Below, one piece after another: positions 1 to 7,838 of a stretch of 10,414 bases of DNA (positions within the stretch are counted from its first letter, which is position 1; the number at the start of each line of letters is the position of its first letter). Below the pieces are notes generated by a model. The model did not search any database, had not been told where the DNA came from, and saw only the letters and a program-made list of their open reading frames with translations. Made by a program: the position numbers and the translations under genes. Origin of the DNA: Solirubrobacteraceae bacterium (GTDB lineage Bacteria; Actinomycetota; Thermoleophilia; Solirubrobacterales; Solirubrobacteraceae); assembly GCA_025455895.1 (NCBI GenBank), contig JALOLQ010000191.1:1-10414 (forward strand), written 5' to 3'.

Positions 1-995
1 CGGGCGGCGGCCGCCTCACGAACGGCCCGCAGCGCTCGGCGCGCACCGCCCACGCCGGCGATGGCTCCCAGCACCAGCGCCGCGAGCACCGGGCCGATCC
101 AGACCACGCCGGCGATGCTGACCGTGCTCGCGATCGCCGCTGCGCAGACGGCCAGCGGCGACAGCGCCCGCAGGGCCGAGCCCCACGTCGCCCGGCGCTC
201 GCCGGTCAGGCCCGCCAGCGTCCAGGGCACCAGGGCGGCCGCCGTCGCCGTCAGCGCGGCGATCGCAACCTCCTTCACACCGCCCCAGAGCACGTACCCG
301 AAGAGCAGGGCGGATGCCGACGCGCAGACCGCCACGGCGACCCGCGCAGCCGCCTGCGGCACAGCCGCACGCAGCAGCACGCTGAGCGCGAGCGCCAGCG
401 CGACGCCGAGCCCGCCGAGATAGGGCGCCCACACCCACGCGAGGTCCTGCCCGGCGAGCCGGCCCGCGGCGGCGAGCGGCAGGAGGCTTCCCGCCGGGTA
501 GAAGCTCGACAGGTAGCTCGCGAGCGCCGCCTGATGGGTCGACGGCGCGAGCCCGGCGACGTCGCGGCCGCTGGTCAGCACGTGGTCGGCGATCGCGATC
601 CACGTCGCGCTGTCGTCGAGGCGGATGTAGCCCGAGATCGCCGGTGCGCCCGAGAGGACGACGGGCGCCAGGTACACGGCCGCCGCCGCGACGCCGGTGG
701 CCGCCGTCGCCGGCGTGGGCCGCAGAGCCGCCAGGCCGGTCCTCGGCCCGGCCCCGGCGACGAGCAGGCCGAGCCCCGCGAAGGCGCCGCCGACGACCAC
801 CGGCAGCGTGAGCTCCGCGGTCGCGGGATCGGCGGTGAGCGGGCTCATGACCACCGCGAGAGCCGCGACTCCGAGTCCCGGCAGCAGCGCGCCGGGCAGC
901 CTTCGGCCCGCGGCGATCTCCACGAGCAGCCCCCAGCCCAGGGCCAGGAGGGCCAGGACGAGCGGGAACGCGATCCAGGCCCCGGCGAGCGCCAA
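1..995 (-). CDS. Polytopic membrane protein, GT-C glycosyltransferase-like N-terminal part (partial)
   Basis: An open frame of 331 codons runs leftward off the window edge, so the C-terminus is missing. The residues are overwhelmingly Ala, Leu, Val and Gly. Hydrophobic spans lie at about residues 2-23, 33-50, 60-78 and 97-115, followed by a polar loop, then several more spans. The loop carries Asp127-Asp128 in the context RLDDSATW, and further on Tyr166-Pro-Ala-Gly. An acidic pair in the first large loop followed by a YPxG-type element is typical of GT-C-fold lipid-linked-sugar transferases, so such a role on the outer membrane face is an inference. The start is chosen as TTG at 995, because an in-frame stop lies just upstream and no ATG or GTG falls between them. 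It begins 4 nt after the stop of the single-pass protein, so the two are probably co-transcribed. It could equally be another kind of many-pass membrane protein. No family was recognised with certainty. Confidence 0.72.
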   Translation of the reverse strand, partial: MALAGAWIAFPLVLALLALGWGLLVEIAAGRRLPGALLPGLGVAALAVVMSPLTADPATAELTLPVVVGGAFAGLGLLVAGAGPRTGLAALRPTPATAATGVAAAAVYLAPVVLSGAPAISGYIRLDDSATWIAIADHVLTSGRDVAGLAPSTHQAALASYLSSFYPAGSLLPLAAAGRLAGQDLAWVWAPYLGGLGVALALALSVLLRAAVPQAAARVAVAVCASASALLFGYVLWGGVKEVAIAALTATAAALVPWTLAGLTGERRATWGSALRALSPLAVCAAAIASTVSIAGVVWIGPVLAALVLGAIAGVGGARRALRAVREAAAA

Positions 996-999
996 GGCG

Positions 1000-1605
1000 C
1001 TACTCGAGGCGCCTGATGTCGCCGTTCAGGACCAGCCGCTGCGCCTGCCCCGGGGTCGGCGCGTAGACCTCGACCTGGAAGTCGGCGTCCGGGAAGGTGA
1101 AGTACGCGCTCGTCGGCGGCGGCTCGTCGCGGGTGACCACCAGGGCACCGGTCTGGGTGACGACCTTCGACTGGCCCTTCGAGTCCCCGACGGCGTCCAG
1201 CGCCGCGTAGGCGTTCTTCTGGGGGTATGTGCCCACGGTGAGCGAGCGCCGGCGGCGGTCGCCCGCCTCGACGCCCGGCGGCAGATACCGGATGAACACC
1301 TGCCCGCCGGAGGTCTGCGTCAGCTCGTACCGGCGATTCGGCCGCGGACCCGCCCAGTAGATCGGGATCGCCTGCTCGCGCCCGAACGCCCGCAGCTCGT
1401 CCTCGCCGAGGACCTGCGGCTGCCCGGCGGTGACCGCGGGTGCGGGGTTCGCGGGCTCGTCGTCGCCGCCTCGCACGATCAGCCAGGTGATCAGCGCGAT
1501 CGCCACGGCGAGTCCCACCACGAGCCACACGAGGCGCCGCCGGCCCGGCGCGCGCGTCGGGGCCGGCGCCGGCTCGCCCGCTTCGCTGACCTGCTCCTCG
1601 GACAT
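1000..1605 (-). CDS. Single-pass membrane-anchored protein of unknown function
   Basis: This 201-residue protein starts with a polar, Pro/Ala/Glu-rich tail (about residues 1-20). It continues with a basic RRR stretch and one strong transmembrane segment (about 24-44, LVWLVVGLAVAIALITWLIV), followed by a roughly 155-residue domain. The positive residues before the segment suggest the tail is cytoplasmic and the domain lies outside the membrane. That domain has alternating hydrophobic/polar stretches (for example IPIYWAGP, YELTQTSGGQVFIRYLP, FQVEVYAP) and looks like a small beta-rich fold. I do not recognise the family. ATG at 1605 is preferred over the in-frame TTG at 1617, because a TAGATT -10 box at 1621-1616 overlaps that TTG and would give a transcript beginning close to the ATG. 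The polytopic membrane protein follows after 4 nt, suggesting a shared envelope role. Confidence 0.82.
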   Translation of the reverse strand: MSEEQVSEAGEPAPAPTRAPGRRRLVWLVVGLAVAIALITWLIVRGGDDEPANPAPAVTAGQPQVLGEDELRAFGREQAIPIYWAGPRPNRRYELTQTSGGQVFIRYLPPGVEAGDRRRRSLTVGTYPQKNAYAALDAVGDSKGQSKVVTQTGALVVTRDEPPPTSAYFTFPDADFQVEVYAPTPGQAQRLVLNGDIRRLE

Positions 1606-1615
1606 CCGGTCGCGC

Positions 1616-1621
1616 AATCTA
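1616..1621 (-). promoter_or_regulatory. -10 box TAGATT for the leftward membrane-protein genes
   Basis: On the minus strand TAGATT (1621 to 1616) is followed by 10 nt and then the ATG at 1605. It fits the actinobacterial TANNNT -10 consensus and would place the transcript start within a few bases of the start codon. No convincing Shine-Dalgarno sequence lies before the ATG, which is consistent with leaderless or near-leaderless initiation. Confidence 0.5.
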
Positions 1622-1641
1622 CACGCGCCGGCTCCCGGCGG

Positions 1642-1655
1642 CGGCGCATGCGCCG
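1642..1655. repeat. 14-bp perfect palindrome in the divergent promoter region
   Basis: CGGCGCATGCGCCG is self-complementary and lies between the two divergent start codons, about 21 bp upstream of the leftward -10 box. It could be an operator for the leftward pair, but short GC palindromes arise easily by chance in DNA of this composition. Confidence 0.3.
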
Positions 1656-1662
1656 GCCAAAC

Positions 1663-1678
1663 CTGACGCCCCCGTCAC
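1663..1678. promoter_or_regulatory. Candidate operator dyad upstream of the mutase large subunit
   Basis: CTGACGCCCCCGTCAC contains inverted TGACG / CGTCA half-sites around a 4-bp CCCC centre. It covers the position expected for the -35 element of the mutase promoter (possible CTGACG at 1663-1668, with a long 19-nt spacer to TAGAAT). A protein bound here would be well placed to block polymerase. A dyad matching at 13 of 16 positions lies upstream of the B12-binding subunit gene at 3739-3754, which makes a shared regulator plausible. The regulator itself is not visible in the window. Confidence 0.4.
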
Positions 1679-1687
1679 GCCGGTCCG

Positions 1688-1693
1688 TAGAAT
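1688..1693 (+). promoter_or_regulatory. -10 box TAGAAT of the mutase large subunit (leaderless)
   Basis: TAGAAT ends 8 nt before the A of the ATG at 1702, the usual distance from a -10 box to the transcription start. Transcription therefore probably begins at or next to the start codon. No Shine-Dalgarno sequence is present between them (CCCCGCCC), which supports leaderless translation and helps fix the start. Confidence 0.6.
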
Positions 1694-1701
1694 CCCCGCC
1701 C

Positions 1702-3308
<1,607 letters not shown>

Positions 3309-3316
3309 GGCGGGCC

Positions 3317-3643
3317 GTGCTGCGACGCGTCGCCCTCGTCACCGCGCTGATGATCACGGGCGCGGCGCTCACGGCGCCCGCCGCGAACGCGTCGACGCGG
3401 ACCGTCCGCCTGAAGGACTCGTTCTTCAGCCCCGCGAGCGTGACGGTGCGCCCGGGCTCGGCGGTGCGCTTCGTCTGGGCCGGCGTCCTCGCGCACAACC
3501 TCAAGGGCCCGGCGATCCCGCGGCGCTACCTGCAGCCCGCGGTGCGCCCGAAGCCGGTGCGGGTCGCGTTTCGCAAGCGCGGCAGCTTCCGGTATCTCTG
3601 CACGCTCCACACCGGGATGGAGATGACCGTCCGCGTGCGCTGA
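3317..3643 (+). CDS. Secreted small cupredoxin (type 1 copper protein)
   Basis: This 108-residue protein starts with a signal peptide, MLRRVALVTALMITGAALTA, with likely cleavage after the Ala-Asn-Ala at residues 23-25. The mature part is a single plastocyanin/amicyanin-like domain. It contains DSFFSPASVTVRPGSAVRFVW and the likely copper ligands His60 (AHN), Cys95, His98 and Met101 in a C-x2-H-x2-M loop (YLCTLHTGM). It should bind one copper ion outside the membrane and carry single electrons, but no partner is evident. The GTG start at 3317 is chosen because it gives an intact signal peptide and has GAGG at 3307-3310, overlapping the mutase stop codon, 6 nt upstream. It lies only 8 nt after the mutase, so it is probably co-transcribed and translationally coupled. 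A copper protein between two B12-mutase subunits has no obvious metabolic reason. Confidence 0.85.
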   Translation: MLRRVALVTALMITGAALTAPAANASTRTVRLKDSFFSPASVTVRPGSAVRFVWAGVLAHNLKGPAIPRRYLQPAVRPKPVRVAFRKRGSFRYLCTLHTGMEMTVRVR

Positions 3644-3657
3644 GCGCACGCCCCAAG

Positions 3658-3689
3658 CTCCGGGTCCGAAATTGGGACCGAGCCCGGAG
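3658..3689. other. Imperfect hairpin after the cupredoxin gene
   Basis: CTCCG-GGTCC pairs with GGACC-(GAGCC bulge)-CGGAG around a GAAATTG loop. It begins 15 nt after the cupredoxin stop codon and sits directly before the stronger 13-bp stem. It may assist termination or protect the 3' end, but the evidence is structural only. Confidence 0.3.
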
Positions 3690-3696
3690 GGCCTGT

Positions 3697-3726
3697 GCCC
3701 GGGCGGCGCGTCAGCGCCGCCCGGGC
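3697..3726 (+). terminator. 13-bp perfect stem-loop terminator
   Basis: GCCCGGGCGGCGC pairs perfectly with GCGCCGCCCGGGC around a GTCA loop. It is followed by CGGCTTTCC, so the T-tract is very short, as is common for terminators in GC-rich actinobacteria. It should end the mutase large subunit-cupredoxin transcript and separate it from the B12-binding subunit gene, which would then need its own promoter. Confidence 0.7.
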
Positions 3727-3738
3727 CGGCTTTCCACC

Positions 3739-3754
3739 GTGACGCCGGCGTCAC
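3739..3754. promoter_or_regulatory. 16-bp perfect palindrome, candidate operator upstream of the B12-binding subunit
   Basis: GTGACGCCGGCGTCAC is fully self-complementary. It shares TGACGCC and CGTCAC with the dyad at 1663-1678 in front of the partner subunit gene, differing at only three positions. It lies about 30 bp upstream of the candidate -10 box at 3783 and outside the terminator stem. It may be a binding site for a regulator controlling both subunits. Confidence 0.45.
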
Positions 3755-3782
3755 CGCACGGCGCCCGCGGCCGCTGATCATC

Positions 3783-3788
3783 TACCCT
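3783..3788 (+). promoter_or_regulatory. Candidate -10 box TACCCT for the B12-binding subunit
   Basis: TACCCT fits the TANNNT pattern and repeats exactly the box seen before prfA. It lies 21 nt upstream of the ATG, predicting a leader of roughly 14 nt. A promoter is needed here because a strong terminator lies just upstream. No clear -35 element is visible. Confidence 0.35.
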
Positions 3789-3809
3789 TCGCGGCCCGTA
3801 CCGAAGCCC

Positions 3810-4232
3810 ATGACCAGCGCCCCCAGCCAGAGGAAGATCCGCGTCGTCGTCGCCAAGCCCGGCCTCGACGGCCACGACCGCGGCGCGAAGATCATCGCGC
3901 GCGCCCTGCGCGACGCGGGCATGGAGGTCATCTACACGGGCCTGCACCAGACGCCCGAGCAGATCGTCGAGACGGTGATCCAGGAGGACGCCGACGCCGT
4001 CGGCCTGTCGATCCTCTCCGGCGCCCACATGACGCTCGTCCCGCGCGTGGTCGAGCTGCTGCGCGGCGAGGGCGCCGGCGACGTGCTCGTCACCGTCGGG
4101 GGGACGATCCCCGCCGACGACATCCCCGAGCTCAAGGAGCTCGGGGTCGCCGAGGTGTTCACGCCCGGCGCGCCCACCCAGGGCATCATCGACTTCATCG
4201 AAGGCGCCGTCGAGCAGCGCGAACCGCGCTGA
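3810..4232 (+). CDS. B12-binding small subunit of an acyl-CoA mutase
   Basis: This 140-residue protein is a complete stand-alone cobalamin-binding domain. The base-off/His-on signature D-x-H-x2-G is Asp20-Gly-His22-Asp-Arg-Gly25, where His22 coordinates cobalt. It is followed by the usual GLSILSGAHM and TVGGTIP segments that hold the nucleotide tail. It pairs with the large subunit encoded at 1702 to form the mutase that carries out radical carbon-skeleton rearrangement using adenosylcobalamin. Small subunits of methylmalonyl- and isobutyryl-CoA mutases are very alike, so specificity has to be taken from the large subunit. The ATG at 3810 gives a normal N-terminus just before the first beta strand (KIRVVVAKPG), and no in-frame ATG, GTG or TTG lies closely upstream. 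This gene is intact, unlike its partner. Confidence 0.93.
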   Translation: MTSAPSQRKIRVVVAKPGLDGHDRGAKIIARALRDAGMEVIYTGLHQTPEQIVETVIQEDADAVGLSILSGAHMTLVPRVVELLRGEGAGDVLVTVGGTIPADDIPELKELGVAEVFTPGAPTQGIIDFIEGAVEQREPR

Positions 4233-4254
4233 CCGTCGTCGCCGCCCCCGTGGC

Positions 4255-4281
4255 GGATCGCCGCTCCTGCAGCGCCGATCC
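4255..4281 (+). terminator. Hairpin after the B12-binding subunit, possible terminator
   Basis: GGATCG-C-CGCT pairs with AGCG-C-CGATCC around a CCTGC loop: ten base pairs with one internal C/C mismatch, starting 22 nt after the stop codon. No T-tract follows, so it would be an actinobacterial-type terminator or only an RNA-stabilising structure. Confidence 0.4.
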
Positions 4282-4312
4282 CCCCGATTGTCTCGTCAGT
4301 CCATATCGCCGG

Positions 4313-4318
4313 TACACA
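4313..4318 (+). promoter_or_regulatory. Candidate -10 box TACACA of the ETF operon
   Basis: TACACA, with a possible TTGTCT -35 element at 4288-4293 (19-nt spacer), lies 31 nt before the GTG start and about 18 nt before the ribosome binding site. A promoter is expected in this 117-nt gap. The TATCGC at 4304-4309 is a weaker alternative. Confidence 0.3.
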
Positions 4319-4336
4319 CCGAATCCCCGTTGCCAC

Positions 4337-4342
4337 AGGAGG
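4337..4342 (+). promoter_or_regulatory. Ribosome binding site AGGAGG that fixes the etfB GTG start
   Basis: AGGAGG lies 7 nt before the GTG at 4350. It is the only full consensus Shine-Dalgarno sequence I saw in the window, and contrasts with the leaderless-looking starts of other genes. It suggests strong translation of the ETF operon and settles the non-ATG start. Confidence 0.8.
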
Positions 4343-4349
4343 ACCTGAA

Positions 4350-5144
4350 GTGAAGATCTGCGTCCTGGTGAAAGAGGTGCCAGACGCTGCCGTCCAGAAG
4401 CGCATCGACCCGTCCACGGGTCGGATGGACCGCAGCGGCGAGAAGAACCTCAACCCGTACGACACGCACGCCATCGAGGCCGCGATGCAGCTCAAGGAGA
4501 GCGGCGCGCTGCCCGTCGAGGAGATCGTCGCGGTCTCCATGGGCCCCGAGTCCGCCGTCCGCGCGCTCCACAAGGCCGTCTCGCTCGGCGCCGACCGCTC
4601 GGTGCACCTGAGCGACGACGCCCTCGCCGGCTCCGACGTCGCCGGCACCGGCTACGCGCTGGCCCAGGTGCTGAGGCGCGAGGAGCCGAACCTCGTCCTG
4701 CTCGGCCAGCAGTCCGACGACGGTGAGTGCTACACGGTCGGCGCCGTGGTCGCCGACCACCTCCAGATGCCCTCGCTCACGCAGGTCATCAAGCTCGAGG
4801 TCGAGGGCGGCACCGAGCTCAAGGCCGAGCGCCAGGCCGAGTACGGCTACGACACCGTCAAGGTGCAGCTCCCGGCGGTCATCTCCGTCGGCGACGCGAT
4901 CAACGAGCCGCGCTACCCGTCGCTGAAGGCGATCATGGGCGCCAAGAAGAAGCCGCTCGACACCGTCGGGACCGGCGACGTCGGCATCGACGCCGCGAAG
5001 GTCGGCGGTGACAACGCGACCGCCAAGTGGGTCGGCTCGTCGCTGCCGCCGAAGAAGGAGCCGGGGCAGATCATCGAGGACGAGGACACCGCCGAGACGG
5101 TCGAGAAGATCGTCGCCTGGCTCGACGAGAGGAAGCTGATCTAG
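4350..5144 (+). CDS. etfB: Electron transfer flavoprotein beta subunit
   Basis: This 264-residue protein is the beta (FixA-like) subunit of the soluble electron transfer flavoprotein. ETF takes electrons from acyl-CoA dehydrogenases and passes them to ETF:quinone oxidoreductase. The start MKICVLVKEVPD, the segment DDGECYTVGAVVADHL (from about residue 123) in the AMP-binding region, and the signature INEPRYPSLKAIMGAKKKP (residues 184-202) are typical. Leu192 sits at the position of the beta-subunit recognition-loop leucine that docks on acyl-CoA dehydrogenases. Length is normal and the frame is intact. The GTG start is supported by AGGAGG. The TAG stop directly abuts the etfA ATG, so the two subunits are translated together. 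Confidence 0.96.
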   Translation: MKICVLVKEVPDAAVQKRIDPSTGRMDRSGEKNLNPYDTHAIEAAMQLKESGALPVEEIVAVSMGPESAVRALHKAVSLGADRSVHLSDDALAGSDVAGTGYALAQVLRREEPNLVLLGQQSDDGECYTVGAVVADHLQMPSLTQVIKLEVEGGTELKAERQAEYGYDTVKVQLPAVISVGDAINEPRYPSLKAIMGAKKKPLDTVGTGDVGIDAAKVGGDNATAKWVGSSLPPKKEPGQIIEDEDTAETVEKIVAWLDERKLI

Positions 5145-6125
5145 ATGGCGAACATCCTGGTCTACGCGCTCCACTACGAGGGCGCGATCAACAAGAACTC
5201 GCTCGGCGCCGTCTCCGAGGGCGCCGATCTGGCCGCCAAGACCGGCGGCGAGTGCCACGCGATCCTGGTCGGGGAGGGCGTCGCCGACGACCTCGCCGCC
5301 TCGCTCGGCACCCACGGGGCCACGAAGGTCCTGCGCGCCGAGGGTCCGGAGGGCCTCGCCCAGCCGGTCGTCGACGCGATGGCCGCGGCCTGGGCCTCGG
5401 GCGCCTACGACTACGCGCTGTTCGGCGGCGGTCTGCTCGGCTTCGAGGTCGGCGCCGGTCTCGCCGCGCGCCTGGGCATCGGCGTGGCGATGGAGATCAC
5501 CGCGGTGCACATCACCGACGGCGCGCTCGTCGCCGAGCGCCCCGTCCTGGGCGACTCGGCGATCAGCGAGATCCGCTTCGCCGGCGAGAAGGGGATCATC
5601 ATCGGTCGCCTGAACGCCTTCGAGCTGCGGGAGTCGGGCTCCGGCCCGGCCGCCGTCGAGAACCTCGACGTCAGCTACTCGCCGTTCTCGACCCAGGCGC
5701 AGATGCTGATCCGCGGCGAGCAGCGCGGCGAGCAGGTCGACATCGAGGGCGCGAACGTCCTCGTGGCCGGCGGCCGCGGCCTCGGCGCCGCCGAGGGCTT
5801 CCAGCTCTGCGAGGACCTCGCCTCCGCCTTCGGTGGCGGCGCCGCCGTCGCCGCCACCCGCGCGGTGGTCGACGCCGGCTGGTTCCCGTACGCGGGCCAG
5901 ATCGGCCAGACGGGCAAGACCGTCGCGCCGAAGCTCTACCTCGCGGCCGGCATCTCGGGCGCGATCCAGCACAAGGTCGGCATGCAGAACTCGGAGAACA
6001 TCGTCGCGATCAACAAGGACGCGAACGCTCCGATCTTCGAGTTCAGCGACCTCGGCATCGTCGGTGACCTGAACAAGATCCTCCCGAAGCTGACGGAGGC
6101 CGTGAAGGCGAAGAAGGGCGGCTGA
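5145..6125 (+). CDS. etfA: Electron transfer flavoprotein alpha subunit
   Basis: This 326-residue protein is the FAD-binding alpha (FixB-like) subunit of ETF. The N-terminal domain (about 1-195) is the ETF alpha/beta fold. The C-terminal FAD domain begins with NVLVAGGRGLG (GGRG at 209-212) and contains FPYAGQIGQTGKTVAPKLY (Gln252-Thr259 region), AAGISGAIQH and NSENIVAINKDANAPIF. All are classical flavin-contacting segments. The ATG directly follows the etfB stop without spacing. It ends in a Lys-rich tail (VKAKKGG). The next gene begins 5 nt downstream, so etfB, etfA and the quinone oxidoreductase form one operon. Confidence 0.96.
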   Translation: MANILVYALHYEGAINKNSLGAVSEGADLAAKTGGECHAILVGEGVADDLAASLGTHGATKVLRAEGPEGLAQPVVDAMAAAWASGAYDYALFGGGLLGFEVGAGLAARLGIGVAMEITAVHITDGALVAERPVLGDSAISEIRFAGEKGIIIGRLNAFELRESGSGPAAVENLDVSYSPFSTQAQMLIRGEQRGEQVDIEGANVLVAGGRGLGAAEGFQLCEDLASAFGGGAAVAATRAVVDAGWFPYAGQIGQTGKTVAPKLYLAAGISGAIQHKVGMQNSENIVAINKDANAPIFEFSDLGIVGDLNKILPKLTEAVKAKKGG

Positions 6126-6130
6126 GCACC

Positions 6131-7769
6131 ATGGCCGGATCGAACGGCAAGGCGGTCCCGGCGGCGTTCCCGCCGCCGGTGGACTCGCCGGACGAGTTCC
6201 TCAAGCGGGGCCTGGACCCCGAGGACGAGATCATCGAGGTCGGCGTGGCCGTCGTGGGCGGCGGAGAAGGCCAAGACCTGCGGCGGGCACAACCTCTCGG
6301 GCGCCGTCATGCGCCCGGGGCCGCTCCAGGAGCTGTTCCCGGACATGAGCCGCGAGGACTGGCGCAAGGAGGGCTTCGCGTTCGGCGAGGTCCACAAGGA
6401 ATCGGTCTACATGCTTCCCAGCGGGAAGACGAAGATCCCGATCCCGCCGCCCCCGCCGTTCAAGAACCACGGCAACGAGGTGATCTCCGTCGCCGCGCTG
6501 GCGCGGTTCCAGCAGCGCATCGCCGAGGAGAACGGCGCCTACATCCTCACCGAGACCTCGGCGACCCAGCTGATCGTCGAGGACGGCCGCGTCGTCGGCG
6601 TGCGCTCGGGGGACAAGGGCCGCGGCAAGGAGGGCGAGGAGCTCGGCAACTTCGAGCCCGGCACCGACATCAAGGCCCAGGTCGTCGTCCTGGCGGACGG
6701 CTGCTGGGGCAGCCTCACCGGCGCCGCGATCCGCGAGTTCGGCCTCGGCGAGAACCGCGAGCCGCAGGTCTGGGAGCTCGGGGTCAAGGAGGTCTGGAAG
6801 GTCGCCAAGCCGCTCGACCGCGTGATCCACACGATCGGGCCGTGGCCGCTGAAGATCTCCGCGAAGTACGGCCAGATCGGCGGCTCGTGGATCTACCCGA
6901 TGAAGGACGAGAAGACCGGGGACGACCTGGTCTCGATCGGCTTCGTCGTGGACCTCGAGTACGCGGACGCGACCACTTCCGTGCACGACCTGCTCCAGCA
7001 GTTCAAGACGCACCCGCTCGTCCGCGGCATCCTCGAGGGCGGCGAGCGCGTCGGCTGGGGCGCCAAGGCGCTGCCCGGCGGCGGCTACTGGTCGATGCCG
7101 AAGCTCTCGATGCCCGGCGCGCTGCTCGTCGGCGACGCCGCCGGCCTCGTGGACACCGTTTCGCTCAAGGGCGTGCACCACTCGGTGCTCTCGGGCAAGA
7201 TCGCCGCCGAGGAGATCTACACGATGCTCTCGCAGGGCGGCACGTCGCTGGAGTCCTACGAGGACGCGATCGAGGAGTCGCAGACCGGCAAGGAGCTGTA
7301 CCAGGTCCGCAACACCCGCCAGCCGTTCCAGAAGGGCTTCATCAAGGGCGGCCCGCTGGTGAACCTCTCGATCGTCACGAAGGGCAAGCTGCCGGGCGGC
7401 AAGCTCGAGTGGCACCGCAACGACGAGCAGGCGATGTTCCTCGGCGACACGCACGAGGACTACCCGAAGCCGGACAACACGTACATCTTCGACAAGCTCT
7501 CGAGCGTCTACATCACGGGCAACCAGACCCGCGACGACGCGCCGAACCACATCCGGGTGCAGAAGAGCGTCCCGCGCGAGATCGCCGAGACCTGGAAGTG
7601 GATGTGCCCGGCCGGGGTCTACGAGATCCCCGAGGACGCGCCGGAGACCGGGCCCGTCGACGTGATCGTGAACTACACGAACTGCGTCCAGTGCGGCGCG
7701 ATCACCGCCAAGGGCGGCCGGCTGACGCCGCCCGAGGGCGGCGACGGGCCGCTCTACCAGCTGACGTAG
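6131..7769 (+). pseudogene. ETF:quinone oxidoreductase, broken by an out-of-frame gap in the FAD-binding fold
   Basis: ETF-QO is the membrane-associated flavoprotein/iron-sulfur enzyme that moves electrons from reduced ETF to quinone. The first 44 residues, ending VAVVGG at 6262, are in frame with the ATG at 6131. The family sequence resumes at 6264 (EKAKTCGGHNLSGAVMRPG) in the +1 frame and runs 501 residues to a TAG at 7769. The part normally lying between, the PAGL loop, first helix and second strand of the Rossmann fold (roughly 25-35 residues), is absent. As read, the original frame continues meaninglessly to 8668, and an internal ATG at 6309 would give a protein without its FAD motif. 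The C-terminal cluster region keeps CPAGVYE and NCVQC but has GAI where a third clustered Cys is expected. Other family segments (VVLADGCWGSLT, GALLVGDAAGLVDTVSLKG, PEGGDGPLY) are intact. Either gene decay or a local sequence deletion is possible. Confidence 0.88.
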
Positions 7770-7796
7770 CCCTTGCGGCGCTGGACGAACCTCGGG

Positions 7797-7821
7797 CAGG
7801 GGCGCAACCATTGCGCCCCTG
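7797..7821 (+). terminator. 11-bp perfect stem-loop terminator of the ETF operon
   Basis: CAGGGGCGCAA pairs perfectly with TTGCGCCCCTG around a CCA loop, and GG/TC outside can add two weaker pairs. TCGTGTTTC follows, a short T-rich end. It starts 27 nt after the ETF-QO stop and ends before the CARDB gene's ribosome binding site. Confidence 0.7.
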
Positions 7822-7838
7822 TCGTGTTTCAGGAGCGC

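Noticed and set aside
697..1701. A forward open frame reaching upstream of the mutase start.
   Set aside because: The DNA here clearly encodes the two membrane proteins on the minus strand, and the leaderless-type promoter at 1688-1693 fixes the mutase start at 1702.
3644..3809. A cobalamin riboswitch before the B12-binding subunit gene.
   Set aside because: The region contains hairpins, but I could not find the conserved B12-box core (GCCACTG-like), and the strong 13-bp stem is better explained as a terminator of the upstream genes.
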